From NCBI GenBank assembly GCA_947594835.1, contig CANQEH010000002.1, forward strand, positions 62,001 to 126,000: a DNA stretch of 64,000 bases. Reading direction: 5' to 3'. The DNA comes from an uncultured Acetatifactor sp. (GTDB taxonomy: Bacteria > Bacillota > Clostridia > Lachnospirales > Lachnospiraceae). The notes below the pieces were generated by a model that was not told the origin of the DNA, made no database searches, and saw only the letters and a list, made by a program, of their open reading frames with translations. Each line of letters begins with the position of its first letter. The first letter of the stretch is position 1. Positions 16,759-24,927 of this stretch are shown piece by piece. The position numbers were made by a program, and so were the translations under genes.

Positions 16759-18543
16759 TTACCGCTTCAGATTGGTCAGCTCCTCCAACAGGGTGTCGGA
16801 GACGGTGATGATACGGCTGTTTGCCTGGAAACCGCGCTGGGTGGTGATCATCTCCGTAAACTCGGAGGAGAGGTCAACGTTACTCATCTCCAACTGTCCG
16901 GTGGACATATAGCCGCCGTTTGCGGTGATGTCCACGCCGATGCCGTTAAACTCGCCGGAGTTTAAGGTGGCGGAGTAGAGGTTGTCGCCCTGCTTCTCCA
17001 GGCCGGAGGCGTTGGCGAAGGCGGCGGTGGCAATCTGGCCTAAAAGCTTGGTCATGCCGTTGTCGTAGCTTGCGTAGATCCGGCCGTCCTGCTGGATGGA
17101 TACGCCGATCATATCGCCCAGGCGTCTGCCCATCCCGTAGCCGTCTGCGTCGCCCTTGGTGGCGCTGATGGTAGAGGTGCCCTTGTTGTTGTACATGGAC
17201 GTCTCGGAAAAGTCGATGTCAATATTCGAGAAATTGCCGCCCAGGATGGAAAGGTTCAGGGCGGAGCTCACATTGGTGGCCTGGCCGTTGACCCCTGCAA
17301 ATTTGCCCGTGTCCCCGTCGAAGAGTATCTTGATGCCGGTAAAGCTGCGGCCCACGGTCTCGAATTTCCCGGTGGTGGGCAGGGTGGCGGTGTCGCCTGT
17401 TGCCACTGGAGCCCCCTGGCTCTTGGAGAGGTTTGCCAGCATGGCCTGTATGGTCAGCTCTGTCATGTCTTTACTACCAGCATCCTTCGGCACGTTGACG
17501 AGCAGGTTCAGAAAGTCGTCGGTGGAACCCTCGTAGCCGTATGCGGCGGCGATATCGTCCAGGCAGTCCTGCACCGTCTTCTTGACGTCTACATTCGCTC
17601 CTTTGTCGTTCTCGTACTGCCAGGTCAGCTCCGTATCCAGGGCTTTCAGCGTCCCGCCGTCGTACATCTTGGACAGGTCCACTACGATCTCCTTGCCCCG
17701 CATCAGTTTTCCGGCGTCCCACTTATAGTTGGTGTCGTCGAAGGAGACGCTGCCGGACTTATACTGTTTGCTGGCCCCGCCGAACAGGGCGGTGATGTCG
17801 ATGGGCTTCCCGGCGCTGTCCGTGGTGACTTCCTCCCCGGTGGAGTCCAAGATCTTCTCTAACTCTAAGCTGTACTCATTCACATTCCCGGACTGGCGGA
17901 ACACGAACCGGGCGGTGTACTCATAGCCCACCGCGTCAAAGAAGTTCAAGTTGACCACTTTTCCGTTTGCGCTGGTCACATCGGTGTCGTGCTTGTCGAT
18001 GATGCCGCTCATATTGGCCAGGGAGGTTGCCTCCGGGGGATAGGTCATGTTGGCGGCGCTCATGATGCGCAGGGCGGACACGGTGTCCTGCTTGATGTCC
18101 CCGGTGTCGGGATCCACCTGCCAGCCCATCACGTTGTAGCCGGTGCTGGTCATGGCCAGGTTTCCGGCGCCGTCCACATAGAAGGAGCCGTCACGGGTAA
18201 AGAAGTTCTGAAGGCCGTCGCTTACCACGAAGAAGTTCTCCCCGGTGATCATGATGTCAAAGGGGTTGCCCGTGGACTGGGCGGAGCCCTGTCCCGTGAT
18301 GTTGATGTTGATGGCGCCGCTCTTTACGCCAAGTCCGATCTGGCGGGCGTTGGTGCCGCCGGTGCCCGTGGTGGCGTTGGGGCCGCTGGCCCGCTGGGTG
18401 GTCTGGCTCATCAGCTCGTTGAAGGTGATGGAACTCGCCTTAAATGCGGCGGTGTTTACGTTGGCAATGTTGTTGCCGATCACGTCCATCTTGGTCTGGT
18501 GGGTCTTTAATCCGGCAACGCCGGAGTAGAGTGATCTCATCAT
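16759..18543 (-). CDS. flgE: Flagellar hook protein FlgE
   Basis: Structural subunit of the hook, exported by the flagellar type III system. The 594 residues begin MMRSLYSGVAGLKTHQ with the rod/hook Asn-rich motif DVIGNNIANVNT, and end with the C-terminal coiled-coil motif SSEFTEMITTQRGFQANSRI (in part) and LLEELTNL. The central region (roughly 210-400) is a long variable insertion forming outer hook domains, making the protein longer than the Bacillus hook protein. AGGAGG lies upstream of the start; ATG at 18543 or 18540 are both possible. Whether it is FlgE or another hook/basal-body rod protein is settled by position after flgD. Confidence 0.94.
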   Translation of the reverse strand: MMRSLYSGVAGLKTHQTKMDVIGNNIANVNTAAFKASSITFNELMSQTTQRASGPNATTGTGGTNARQIGLGVKSGAININITGQGSAQSTGNPFDIMITGENFFVVSDGLQNFFTRDGSFYVDGAGNLAMTSTGYNVMGWQVDPDTGDIKQDTVSALRIMSAANMTYPPEATSLANMSGIIDKHDTDVTSANGKVVNLNFFDAVGYEYTARFVFRQSGNVNEYSLELEKILDSTGEEVTTDSAGKPIDITALFGGASKQYKSGSVSFDDTNYKWDAGKLMRGKEIVVDLSKMYDGGTLKALDTELTWQYENDKGANVDVKKTVQDCLDDIAAAYGYEGSTDDFLNLLVNVPKDAGSKDMTELTIQAMLANLSKSQGAPVATGDTATLPTTGKFETVGRSFTGIKILFDGDTGKFAGVNGQATNVSSALNLSILGGNFSNIDIDFSETSMYNNKGTSTISATKGDADGYGMGRRLGDMIGVSIQQDGRIYASYDNGMTKLLGQIATAAFANASGLEKQGDNLYSATLNSGEFNGIGVDITANGGYMSTGQLEMSNVDLSSEFTEMITTQRGFQANSRIITVSDTLLEELTNLKR

Positions 18544-18628
18544 AGTGGTTGTTCCTCCTTTTGGGAACGGAAAGCGGCGCTTCCCTCTGTCGGTCGGGAA
18601 GCGGATGACCTCCTCTTTTCAGGTCCGG

Positions 18629-19027
18629 TCACACAATCACCGCTCCGTTGATATTTGTGAAGATGTTTTCCGATGTCTCTGTGCTGTCCATGGCCGTGAC
18701 CACCGTCCGGTTCGGCACATTTACGATAAAGGCAAGCTGATCGACCATCACCAGGGACTCCCGGATGCCCTTCTGCCCGGCTTTTCTGGCGCCGTCGTTT
18801 AAGCGCTCCAGCTGGCTGGTGCTCAGCTCTATCTTCCGATCGCTTAAGCGTCCCAGGGCGTGTTTGGAAAACCGCAGGCCCCCTCCTGTCTCCAGGCTCT
18901 TTTTCGCCAGGATCTCCTGGAAGGAAAGCCCTTCCTGTGTCTTTTCCCCTTCGGCCCTCCGTGTGCCGTTCAGATATCGGTCGGCAAGCTGCTCAATGGA
19001 CAGGTATCCGCTGTTTTGAACCTCCAT
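18629..19027 (-). CDS. Flagellar operon protein, TIGR02530-like
   Basis: Small soluble protein of 132 residues encoded between flgD and flgE. It matches the family of uncharacterised clostridial flagellar operon proteins by position and by motifs such as FSKHALGRLSDRKIELS and LAFIVNVPNRTVVTAMD. It has no signal peptide or membrane helix. The family's role is not established; an assembly or regulatory factor for the hook is a guess from location. The start at 19027 is the only ATG giving the full conserved N terminus. Confidence 0.82.
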   Translation of the reverse strand: MEVQNSGYLSIEQLADRYLNGTRRAEGEKTQEGLSFQEILAKKSLETGGGLRFSKHALGRLSDRKIELSTSQLERLNDGARKAGQKGIRESLVMVDQLAFIVNVPNRTVVTAMDSTETSENIFTNINGAVIV

Positions 19028-19046
19028 TTTCTCAAGCCTCCCCTGT

Positions 19047-19868
19047 TTACTCTCCTGCGCCCTCCGTGCCGCCGTCTTCCTGGTCTGTCCCGGCGTCTCC
19101 GCCCGTGCCGGCGTCCTGCGTGTTTCCGGCGTCTCCCGTGTTTCCGGCGTCTCCTGCGCCGTCTACGCTGTCTGCGCCGCCCTCGCCGCCGTCCTCAGAG
19201 GGGATCTCTTTGCCGTATTCGTCCAGGCCTGCCGCCTGATAGACCTCTTTGAGCTTCTTTAAGTACTGCTCGTATCTGTCCTTGGTATCCTCTGCCAGGA
19301 AGCCCTTCTCGTAGTCGCTCATGCCGTCGTAGACTTCCCTCAGCTCCTCGATGACCTTTGCGTCCGTCATGTCGACGCCGCCCACGGCGGGAAGCTTCGT
19401 GTTCATCTTTACGGTGAAATCGTACGCCTTGTTGTAAGCCTCCAGATAGGTCTGATCCACCACGGTATCCAGGTCGTCCAGGGAGTAGAGCTGCTCGTCG
19501 ATGGACAGATAGGCCTTCCCGTTCTCATAGACCACATAGTCCACACGGCCCTGCACATACTTGGTGTCCCCCGTAGAAGTGGTGGTCTTGATGTAGACCT
19601 CCTTGCCCACCAGCTGCGTGGCCCTTGCCAGGTCGGAGCTGGCCGCCATGTTCTGCATCTGTTCTACCTGGGAGAACTGTGCGTACTGGGAAATATACTC
19701 CGTGTTGGAGGTGGGCTCCAAGGGATCCTGGTACTTCATCTGGGCTACCAGAAGCTGTAAAAAAGCATCCTTATCCATCCCGCTCTGCTCGGTGGATTTG
19801 TTTTTTAAGGAACTCTGGGATTCCGTCTCTACGATCTTCCCGTGTTCCACAGGTGCTACTAATGCCAT
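19047..19868 (-). CDS. flgD: Hook-capping protein FlgD with acidic C-terminal extension
   Basis: Scaffold that caps the growing hook and drives FlgE assembly. The conserved FlgD core is residues 31-95 (KDAFLQLLVAQMKYQDPLEP and VEQMQNMAASSDLARATQLVGK, both quoted in part). A small beta region follows (to about 135). After this come a helical segment (165-213) and an Asp/Gly/Thr-rich acidic tail (225-273) not typical of FlgD. The start at 19868 is chosen because AAAGGAGA lies seven bases upstream; the ATG at 19874 would sit directly on that site. It is followed by the flgE accessory gene. Confidence 0.93.
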   Translation of the reverse strand: MALVAPVEHGKIVETESQSSLKNKSTEQSGMDKDAFLQLLVAQMKYQDPLEPTSNTEYISQYAQFSQVEQMQNMAASSDLARATQLVGKEVYIKTTTSTGDTKYVQGRVDYVVYENGKAYLSIDEQLYSLDDLDTVVDQTYLEAYNKAYDFTVKMNTKLPAVGGVDMTDAKVIEELREVYDGMSDYEKGFLAEDTKDRYEQYLKKLKEVYQAAGLDEYGKEIPSEDGGEGGADSVDGAGDAGNTGDAGNTQDAGTGGDAGTDQEDGGTEGAGE

Positions 19869-19890
19869 CTGCATTCTCCTTTCTTCGCCG

Positions 19891-21300
19891 TTATGCGGTG
19901 TAGTCCACCTGGCTGCCGTTTGCCGCCATCATCTCTGCGGCCAGCCGGTCTTCCTCTTCCAGACTTTCCGTCTCCAGAGGAGCGTTTAAATCGATCCGCC
20001 TTGTCCTGGCGCGCCTTGGCGTCTGGCCTTCCCCATTGCCGCGGCCCCTGCCCTGCTCTAAGTTCTGCTCGAACGCGTGGGCCTGCACGGTCACCTGGAT
20101 GGCTTCCACCTTCACGCCCTGCTGTTCAAAGCTCTCTCTCAGCTGGATCATCTGGCTCTCCAGCGCCGCTTTCACCGTCTCGTTCTGGGCGATGAAGTTT
20201 GCGGTCACCACGCCTCCCTTGGAAGCGATCTGGATGTGGAGACTTCCCAGGCTCTCCGGGTGCAGCTGCATCTCCAGGCTGCTCTCGCCGGGCCTTACCT
20301 GGATCCTCATGTAGTCTAAGATCTGCCGCATGATGTCCTGGGTGTCCGTGCGCCAGGCGCTTTCTGCCTGCGCCGCCTGCTGTGCCTGGGGCTGGAAAAG
20401 CGTTTTTGCGGCGTCCGTCTGTCCTGCTGTCAGCACGGGGGAGTGATCCCTGTGTTCCCCGGCTTCCTTTCTTTCGCCGTCCCGGGGGGCTTCCCCCTCC
20501 TGCTGCCGGGCCTGCTCCTGTTCGGAAACCGTCTGAACCTGGGCTGTCTCCCGGCCTTCCGCCGCCTCAGAGGGCTGCGTCAGTTCCTTTGCCGTCCCCG
20601 GCTCCTCCTCTGCGTCCACGTCCTCCTGGGCCGCCTGGCCCTGTACCTGTACCGTCACAGCGGGGGGCGCTTCCTCCGGGGAAACCGGGCCGTCCATCTG
20701 CCCTATGGCCTCCTGCATCTGTTCCGGCGTCATCTGGAGCTGTTCCTGCGCCTGGCCAAGCAGGCTCTGCAGCTGCCCCATGAGTTCCTGATAGCTGTCG
20801 TAGAGCTGGCCGTCCGTCAGCAGCGCGTAAGCGTCCTGGGCTCCCGTCACATCCAGAAGCAGCGCCGACAGCTGGCTTTCATCCAGCACGTCCAGGGCGT
20901 CCATCCCCAGCCTGTCCATGGCCTGCTCCAGCTCCCCCGGCGTTACGCCAAGGGTTTCTGTGATCTGCTGCATCAGCTCCGCCGCCGCAGCGCCCAGCAC
21001 TTCCATGGCTTCCTCCATCTGGGCCTGGGAGATTTCACCTGTTTCCTCCAGCTCCTGTCCCTGCCCGGCTTTGCGCCCGGCTACCCGGTTCTGGTGGTCT
21101 TCCCTGGCCTTTAAGGATTCTCCCGGGGTTTTCTTCACCGCGCCGCTTTGGGACTCCGCGGGGGCTTTGGACGTCTCCCGCTTCGTCTGGCCGCTTAAGA
21201 CGCTCTCAAAGAGCGGCCCTGACGCCTGCTTTGGGGTTCCCCCCAGACTGGCGGGCCCGCTTCGGAACATCCCTACGTCCTTTACGGGTGTACTCGTCAT
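19891..21300 (-). CDS. fliK: Flagellar hook-length control protein FliK
   Basis: Exported molecular ruler that ends hook growth and switches FlhB specificity. The 469-residue protein is mostly low-complexity Gln/Glu/Ala/Pro sequence (typical of the ruler part). The conserved C-terminal domain lies near 340-420, with SSLEMQLHPESLGSLHIQI and NETVKAALESQMIQLRESFE. The start at 21300 is preceded by AGGAGG, while an upstream in-frame ATG lies in a hairpin. FliK divergence is normal in the N-terminal two-thirds. It is followed directly by flgD. Confidence 0.93.
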   Translation of the reverse strand: MTSTPVKDVGMFRSGPASLGGTPKQASGPLFESVLSGQTKRETSKAPAESQSGAVKKTPGESLKAREDHQNRVAGRKAGQGQELEETGEISQAQMEEAMEVLGAAAAELMQQITETLGVTPGELEQAMDRLGMDALDVLDESQLSALLLDVTGAQDAYALLTDGQLYDSYQELMGQLQSLLGQAQEQLQMTPEQMQEAIGQMDGPVSPEEAPPAVTVQVQGQAAQEDVDAEEEPGTAKELTQPSEAAEGRETAQVQTVSEQEQARQQEGEAPRDGERKEAGEHRDHSPVLTAGQTDAAKTLFQPQAQQAAQAESAWRTDTQDIMRQILDYMRIQVRPGESSLEMQLHPESLGSLHIQIASKGGVVTANFIAQNETVKAALESQMIQLRESFEQQGVKVEAIQVTVQAHAFEQNLEQGRGRGNGEGQTPRRARTRRIDLNAPLETESLEEEDRLAAEMMAANGSQVDYTA

Positions 21301-21349
21301 CTCCGACCTCCTTTCCTGTTCTCTTTGGTTTTCAAAGTACTGCAAGAAA

Positions 21350-21381
21350 ATAGTTGTGAGGAAAGAAATCCTCACAACTAT
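21350..21381 (-). terminator. Candidate intra-operon attenuator/terminator before fliK
   Basis: Perfect 13-bp stem (arm ATAGTTGTGAGGA) with a six-base loop. In the minus direction it is followed by TTTCTTGC, a short imperfect T-tract. It sits between the motE-like gene and fliK. The stem is moderately AT-rich, so partial termination rather than a complete stop is likely, because the downstream flagellar genes have no obvious promoter of their own. Confidence 0.6.
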
Positions 21382-21405
21382 GTTTCGGCAGATCCACGGG
21401 AAATC

Positions 21406-22275
21406 TTAAGAGTCCGGGTCCATTATTTTCGTGATTTTCGCGCCAAATTCCGGATCCATCTGGTTTAAGATATCCGCCCGGGCGCTTGCGTCCATGGCCT
21501 GGAGGATCCGGGCCGCCAGCCGGATGTCGTTTTCGCTGGTCATCTGCTCTAAAAGATCCGCCGCCTCCTTTGGCTTCATCATGGCATAGGTGTCGGCAAA
21601 CTTGCCAAATTCCTCGCTCTCCTCCAGCTGGATGACCACCTGTTTGTAGAGGTTCGCCGCAGTGGTGGGATCCAGCGCTTCAAACCACTTTTTGTACTCC
21701 TCCGGGCCGGGGCTTTTGTCGTTGTAGATGACCTGTTCCCCAAATTCTTCCTCGATGCGCTGAAATTCCACCTGGGCTTCCTCGAAGGGCTTTAAGCGCT
21801 GCACCTGGGCCTGCAGCTCTGCGATGTCGTTGTCCTTGGCGTTTGAGGCGGTCTGCAGCCTCTCGATCTCCAGTTCCAGCTGCTTGATGTAGTCCACCGC
21901 CTCCTGGAGACTGGAATAGCCGCCGTAGCTGCCCGGGTTGTTCGTCTCGGTCAGGGAAGACGCCGGAAGGATCCGGTTCACCACCGGCACGTCCTTTAAG
22001 ATGGGCGCCAGGACGGTGCTTCCAAAACCGCCCACATCCAGCTTGATGATCACACAGATCACCGCCAGCCACAACAGCACGATAAACAGGGTGGCCGCAA
22101 AGGTCACAAAGCCGTTCCCCTCCTCGTCTCCCAGCGCTTCCTCCTGCCTGGCGATCTCCTTCGCCCGGCGCTTCACTTCTTTCCTCTGATCCCTGCGCTC
22201 CTTCTTTAACTGTTTTTTCTCGTTCTGTATCCGGTTCTTCTCCGCAAGCGCCTCCGGCGTCAATTCCCTTGCCAT
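21406..22275 (-). CDS. MotE/YlxF-like protein with MgtE N-terminal domain
   Basis: Membrane-anchored flagellar operon protein of 289 residues. It has a highly basic N-terminal stretch, one transmembrane helix (about 53-75), a coiled coil (about 120-160) and a C-terminal MgtE_N-like helical domain (FADTYAMMKPKEAADLLEQM, ILNQMDPEFGAKITKIM). This layout matches MotE in alpha-proteobacteria and YlxF in Bacillus, thought to chaperone or stabilise MotC/FliK-type partners or the export apparatus. The start at 22275 follows GGGAGAGGA; an earlier ATG would lie inside fliJ. Confidence 0.85.
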   Translation of the reverse strand: MARELTPEALAEKNRIQNEKKQLKKERRDQRKEVKRRAKEIARQEEALGDEEGNGFVTFAATLFIVLLWLAVICVIIKLDVGGFGSTVLAPILKDVPVVNRILPASSLTETNNPGSYGGYSSLQEAVDYIKQLELEIERLQTASNAKDNDIAELQAQVQRLKPFEEAQVEFQRIEEEFGEQVIYNDKSPGPEEYKKWFEALDPTTAANLYKQVVIQLEESEEFGKFADTYAMMKPKEAADLLEQMTSENDIRLAARILQAMDASARADILNQMDPEFGAKITKIMDPDS

Positions 22276-22294
22276 ACGTCCTCTCCCTGGGCGC

Positions 22295-22768
22295 CTATAC
22301 CGGCGCACTCTCCTTCCCGGCAGCGCTTCTGCGCTGTCCGTAGACATAGCTGGTCAGTTCGTCTACCTCTTTGCCCTCCCTGCGGTTCTCCTCTGCCACA
22401 AACTGGGCGAAAGCCTTCTCCTTTAAGTTTTCGTGGGTCTTGCGCTCCTTCATCACTTCCGTGAGACGCGCCCTTGCCGCCTCCAGCTTATCTCTGGCAG
22501 CCTCCACCCTGTCCTGCTGGCTGGCGATGAAGCCGTCCATGAGGTACGCCGCCGTGTGGGCTTCGTCCACCTTTTGTAAGTCCAGCTCCCCCGTCAGAAG
22601 CTCCGCGGCCTGCCTCAGATATTCCTCCTTGCGCTCCTTCAGCCTGGCAAGGCAGGCCTCCTCTGCGTCCAGCGCCGCCTTTGCGGCGGAGAACTCCTGC
22701 TTGGCCTGGGTCTCCATCTTCAGTTTGATCTCCAGGATGCTCTGCATCGAGTAACGGAAACGCGCCAT
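22295..22768 (-). CDS. fliJ: Flagellar export chaperone FliJ
   Basis: Coiled-coil stalk that links the FliI ATPase ring to the FlhA gate. The 157 residues are almost entirely heptad-like helix starting MARFRYSMQSILEIKLKMET, and include a conserved Arg/Glu-rich second helix. It follows fliI by 14 bases. Sequence similarity between FliJ proteins is low, so identity rests on length, coiled-coil form and position. Confidence 0.9.
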   Translation of the reverse strand: MARFRYSMQSILEIKLKMETQAKQEFSAAKAALDAEEACLARLKERKEEYLRQAAELLTGELDLQKVDEAHTAAYLMDGFIASQQDRVEAARDKLEAARARLTEVMKERKTHENLKEKAFAQFVAEENRREGKEVDELTSYVYGQRRSAAGKESAPV

Positions 22769-22782
22769 AAAAGCAACCTCGC

Positions 22783-24096
22783 CTAATTTTCAAACAATCC
22801 CTCCAGCATGGAAACGCTGTCCGCAAAATCGAATTTTTCCTCCGTGCCCTGGCACAGATAGGCGTTTACCGCGTCAATCTTTGTGATGGCGTAGTCGATG
22901 GAGGGATTGCTGCCGCTCTTGTAAGCCCCGATGTTGATCAGATCCTCCGCCTCGTTGTAGGTGGCCAGCACGGTCTTTAGCCTGCTGGCAGCCTGCTTGT
23001 GGGACTTATCCGCAATCTGGCTCATACACCGGGAAATGCTCTGCAGAATGTCGATGGCCGGGTAGTGGTTTTTGTGCCCCAGCTTCCTGTCCAGCATGAT
23101 ATGTCCGTCTAAAATGCTCCTGGCGGTGTCCGTGATGGGCTCGTTGAAGTCGTCCCCATCCACCAGCACGGTGTAAAGACCGGTGATGGAGCCCTTCGCC
23201 GCCCGGCCCGCCCGCTCTAAGAGCTTGGGCATCTCGGAGTACACGCTGGGGGGATATCCCCTGCTCACGGGGGGTTCCCCGCTGGCTAAGCCGATCTCCC
23301 GCTGGGCCATGGAAAAACGGGTCAGGGAGTCCATCATGAGAAGCACGTCCCTGCCCTGATCCCTGAAATATTCCGCGATGGCGGTGGCGGTCTTGGCCGC
23401 CTTGTTGCGCTCTAAGGCCGGCCGGTCCGAGGTGGCTACCACCACCACGGAGCGCTTCATGCCCTCCTCGCCTAAGTCACGCTCGATAAATTCCCGCACT
23501 TCCCTGCCCCGCTCCCCGATCAGGGCGATCACGTTGATATCCGCCTTGGTATTTCTGGCAAACATCCCCATCAGCGTGGACTTTCCCACGCCGGAGCCTG
23601 CAAAGATGCCGATCCTCTGCCCCTTCCCCACGGTGATAAGGCCGTCCACAGCCTTCACGCCCAGGGGCAGCACTTCGTCGATGATGGCCCGGCTCATGGG
23701 GTCGGGAGGCGCAGCCTCCACGGGGTAGGGCGTCCCTCCCAGAACGCTGCCGTCCACGGGCCGTCCCAGGCCGTTTAAGGTCTTCCCCAAAAGCCCGTCG
23801 CAGACCTCCACCCGCAGGGGGTGCCCGGTGTTTTCCACCAGGCTTCCCAGGCCGATGCCGTCCACAACGTCATAGGGCATGAGCAGGGTCTTTTTGTCCT
23901 TAAAGCCCACTACCTCTGCCAGAATGGCTCTGTCCACGCCCTCCGGCAGGATCCGGCAGACGTCCCCAAGCCTGGCGTCCGGCCCGGCGGATTCGATGGT
24001 AAGGCCTACCACGTTCACCACTTTCCCCAGCCGCCGCATCAGATCCTGCTCCAGGACGCTGTCATATTTTTTAAAATTCACAGAAACACCGCGCAA
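22783..24096 (-). CDS. fliI: Flagellum-specific ATPase FliI
   Basis: Hexameric F1-beta-like ATPase that loads export substrates. The 437 residues contain Walker A GSGVGKST (167-174), the family stretch GERGREVREFIERDLGEEG, Walker B VLLMMDSLTRF and ASGEPPVSRGYPPSVYSEMP (in part). The start is taken as TTG at 24096 because GGGGAGGA lies eight bases upstream; an in-frame GTG at 24081 has no such site. The ribosome site lies within the end of fliH, which stops three bases before. Confidence 0.95.
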   Translation of the reverse strand: MRGVSVNFKKYDSVLEQDLMRRLGKVVNVVGLTIESAGPDARLGDVCRILPEGVDRAILAEVVGFKDKKTLLMPYDVVDGIGLGSLVENTGHPLRVEVCDGLLGKTLNGLGRPVDGSVLGGTPYPVEAAPPDPMSRAIIDEVLPLGVKAVDGLITVGKGQRIGIFAGSGVGKSTLMGMFARNTKADINVIALIGERGREVREFIERDLGEEGMKRSVVVVATSDRPALERNKAAKTATAIAEYFRDQGRDVLLMMDSLTRFSMAQREIGLASGEPPVSRGYPPSVYSEMPKLLERAGRAAKGSITGLYTVLVDGDDFNEPITDTARSILDGHIMLDRKLGHKNHYPAIDILQSISRCMSQIADKSHKQAASRLKTVLATYNEAEDLINIGAYKSGSNPSIDYAITKIDAVNAYLCQGTEEKFDFADSVSMLEGLFEN

Positions 24097-24099
24097 TGG

Positions 24100-24927
24100 T
24101 CATTCCTCCCCGGACCAGGAGAGCAGCTTCAGCTTCCGTCTCAGCTCCGTCAGCTGGGTCTCCAGCCCGCAGTCAAAGATGCCGCCCTCCGTCTCGATGA
24201 GGCACTGGTTCTTCCCCAGGACCGCGTCCTCCACCACGTCCACCGTGTCCGACCCGGAGACGGCTCCGGCTAAGATCTGCTCCTTCTGCGCATTGACGTG
24301 GGCGTAATCTTCCCTGGAGACGTGGATCAGGAAGGTATGGGCGCCCTCGATCCGGTGCATGGCCTTCGAGATCAGATATTCCAGAATCCTTTTCTGAGAG
24401 CCCAGCTCCACCTGGAAGATCTGTTCATAGATGGAGGTGATGACGTCCACAAACTTTGGCTCCAGCTCATCGATCTGCTGCTGGTAGGCGGCCTCCGCCT
24501 GGGCCGTCTTTTCCTTCAGCTGTGCCGACAGCTGCGCCGCTTCCGCCTGGGCCTGCTTCTGGCCCTCCTGATATCCCTGGCGCCTGGCCTGCTCCAGGAC
24601 GCTTTCCTTTTCCTGCTGGGCCTGGGCCTTTGCCGACTCCAGGATGGCTTCTGCCTCCGCCTGGGCCTGTCTTACAATCTCCTGGCCCTCCGCCCGGGCC
24701 TGTTCCAGAAAAAGCCCGGCGTCCTCCCCGGCATGGCCAGGGACGGCGCCCGGCTCCCCCGGGCCTGCTCCGTTTTCCTCCGCGCCCGGCCCCGGAAAAA
24801 CGCCTTCTGCGGCAGCCCAGGACGGATCGACCGTCCCCATCCGGCGGCGCAGCAGGCCGTTGGTGTCGATGAGACGGGCTTCCTGGGCCTCCACCGCAAA
24901 CATTTGCTTTACCAGATACTTAGACAA
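24100..24927 (-). CDS. fliH: Flagellar assembly protein FliH
   Basis: Negative regulator and peripheral-stalk-like partner of FliI. The 275 residues comprise a variable N terminus, a long Ala/Gln/Glu coiled coil (about 90-170) and a FliH/VATPase E-like C domain (KFVDVITSIYEQIFQVELGSQ, in part; ILEYLISKAMHRIEG). TTG at 24927 is the preferred start, giving MSKYLVKQMF with GGAGGTGA eight bases upstream. A GTG at 24939 overlaps that site. The gene begins inside the end of fliG. Confidence 0.88.
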   Translation of the reverse strand: MSKYLVKQMFAVEAQEARLIDTNGLLRRRMGTVDPSWAAAEGVFPGPGAEENGAGPGEPGAVPGHAGEDAGLFLEQARAEGQEIVRQAQAEAEAILESAKAQAQQEKESVLEQARRQGYQEGQKQAQAEAAQLSAQLKEKTAQAEAAYQQQIDELEPKFVDVITSIYEQIFQVELGSQKRILEYLISKAMHRIEGAHTFLIHVSREDYAHVNAQKEQILAGAVSGSDTVDVVEDAVLGKNQCLIETEGGIFDCGLETQLTELRRKLKLLSWSGEE

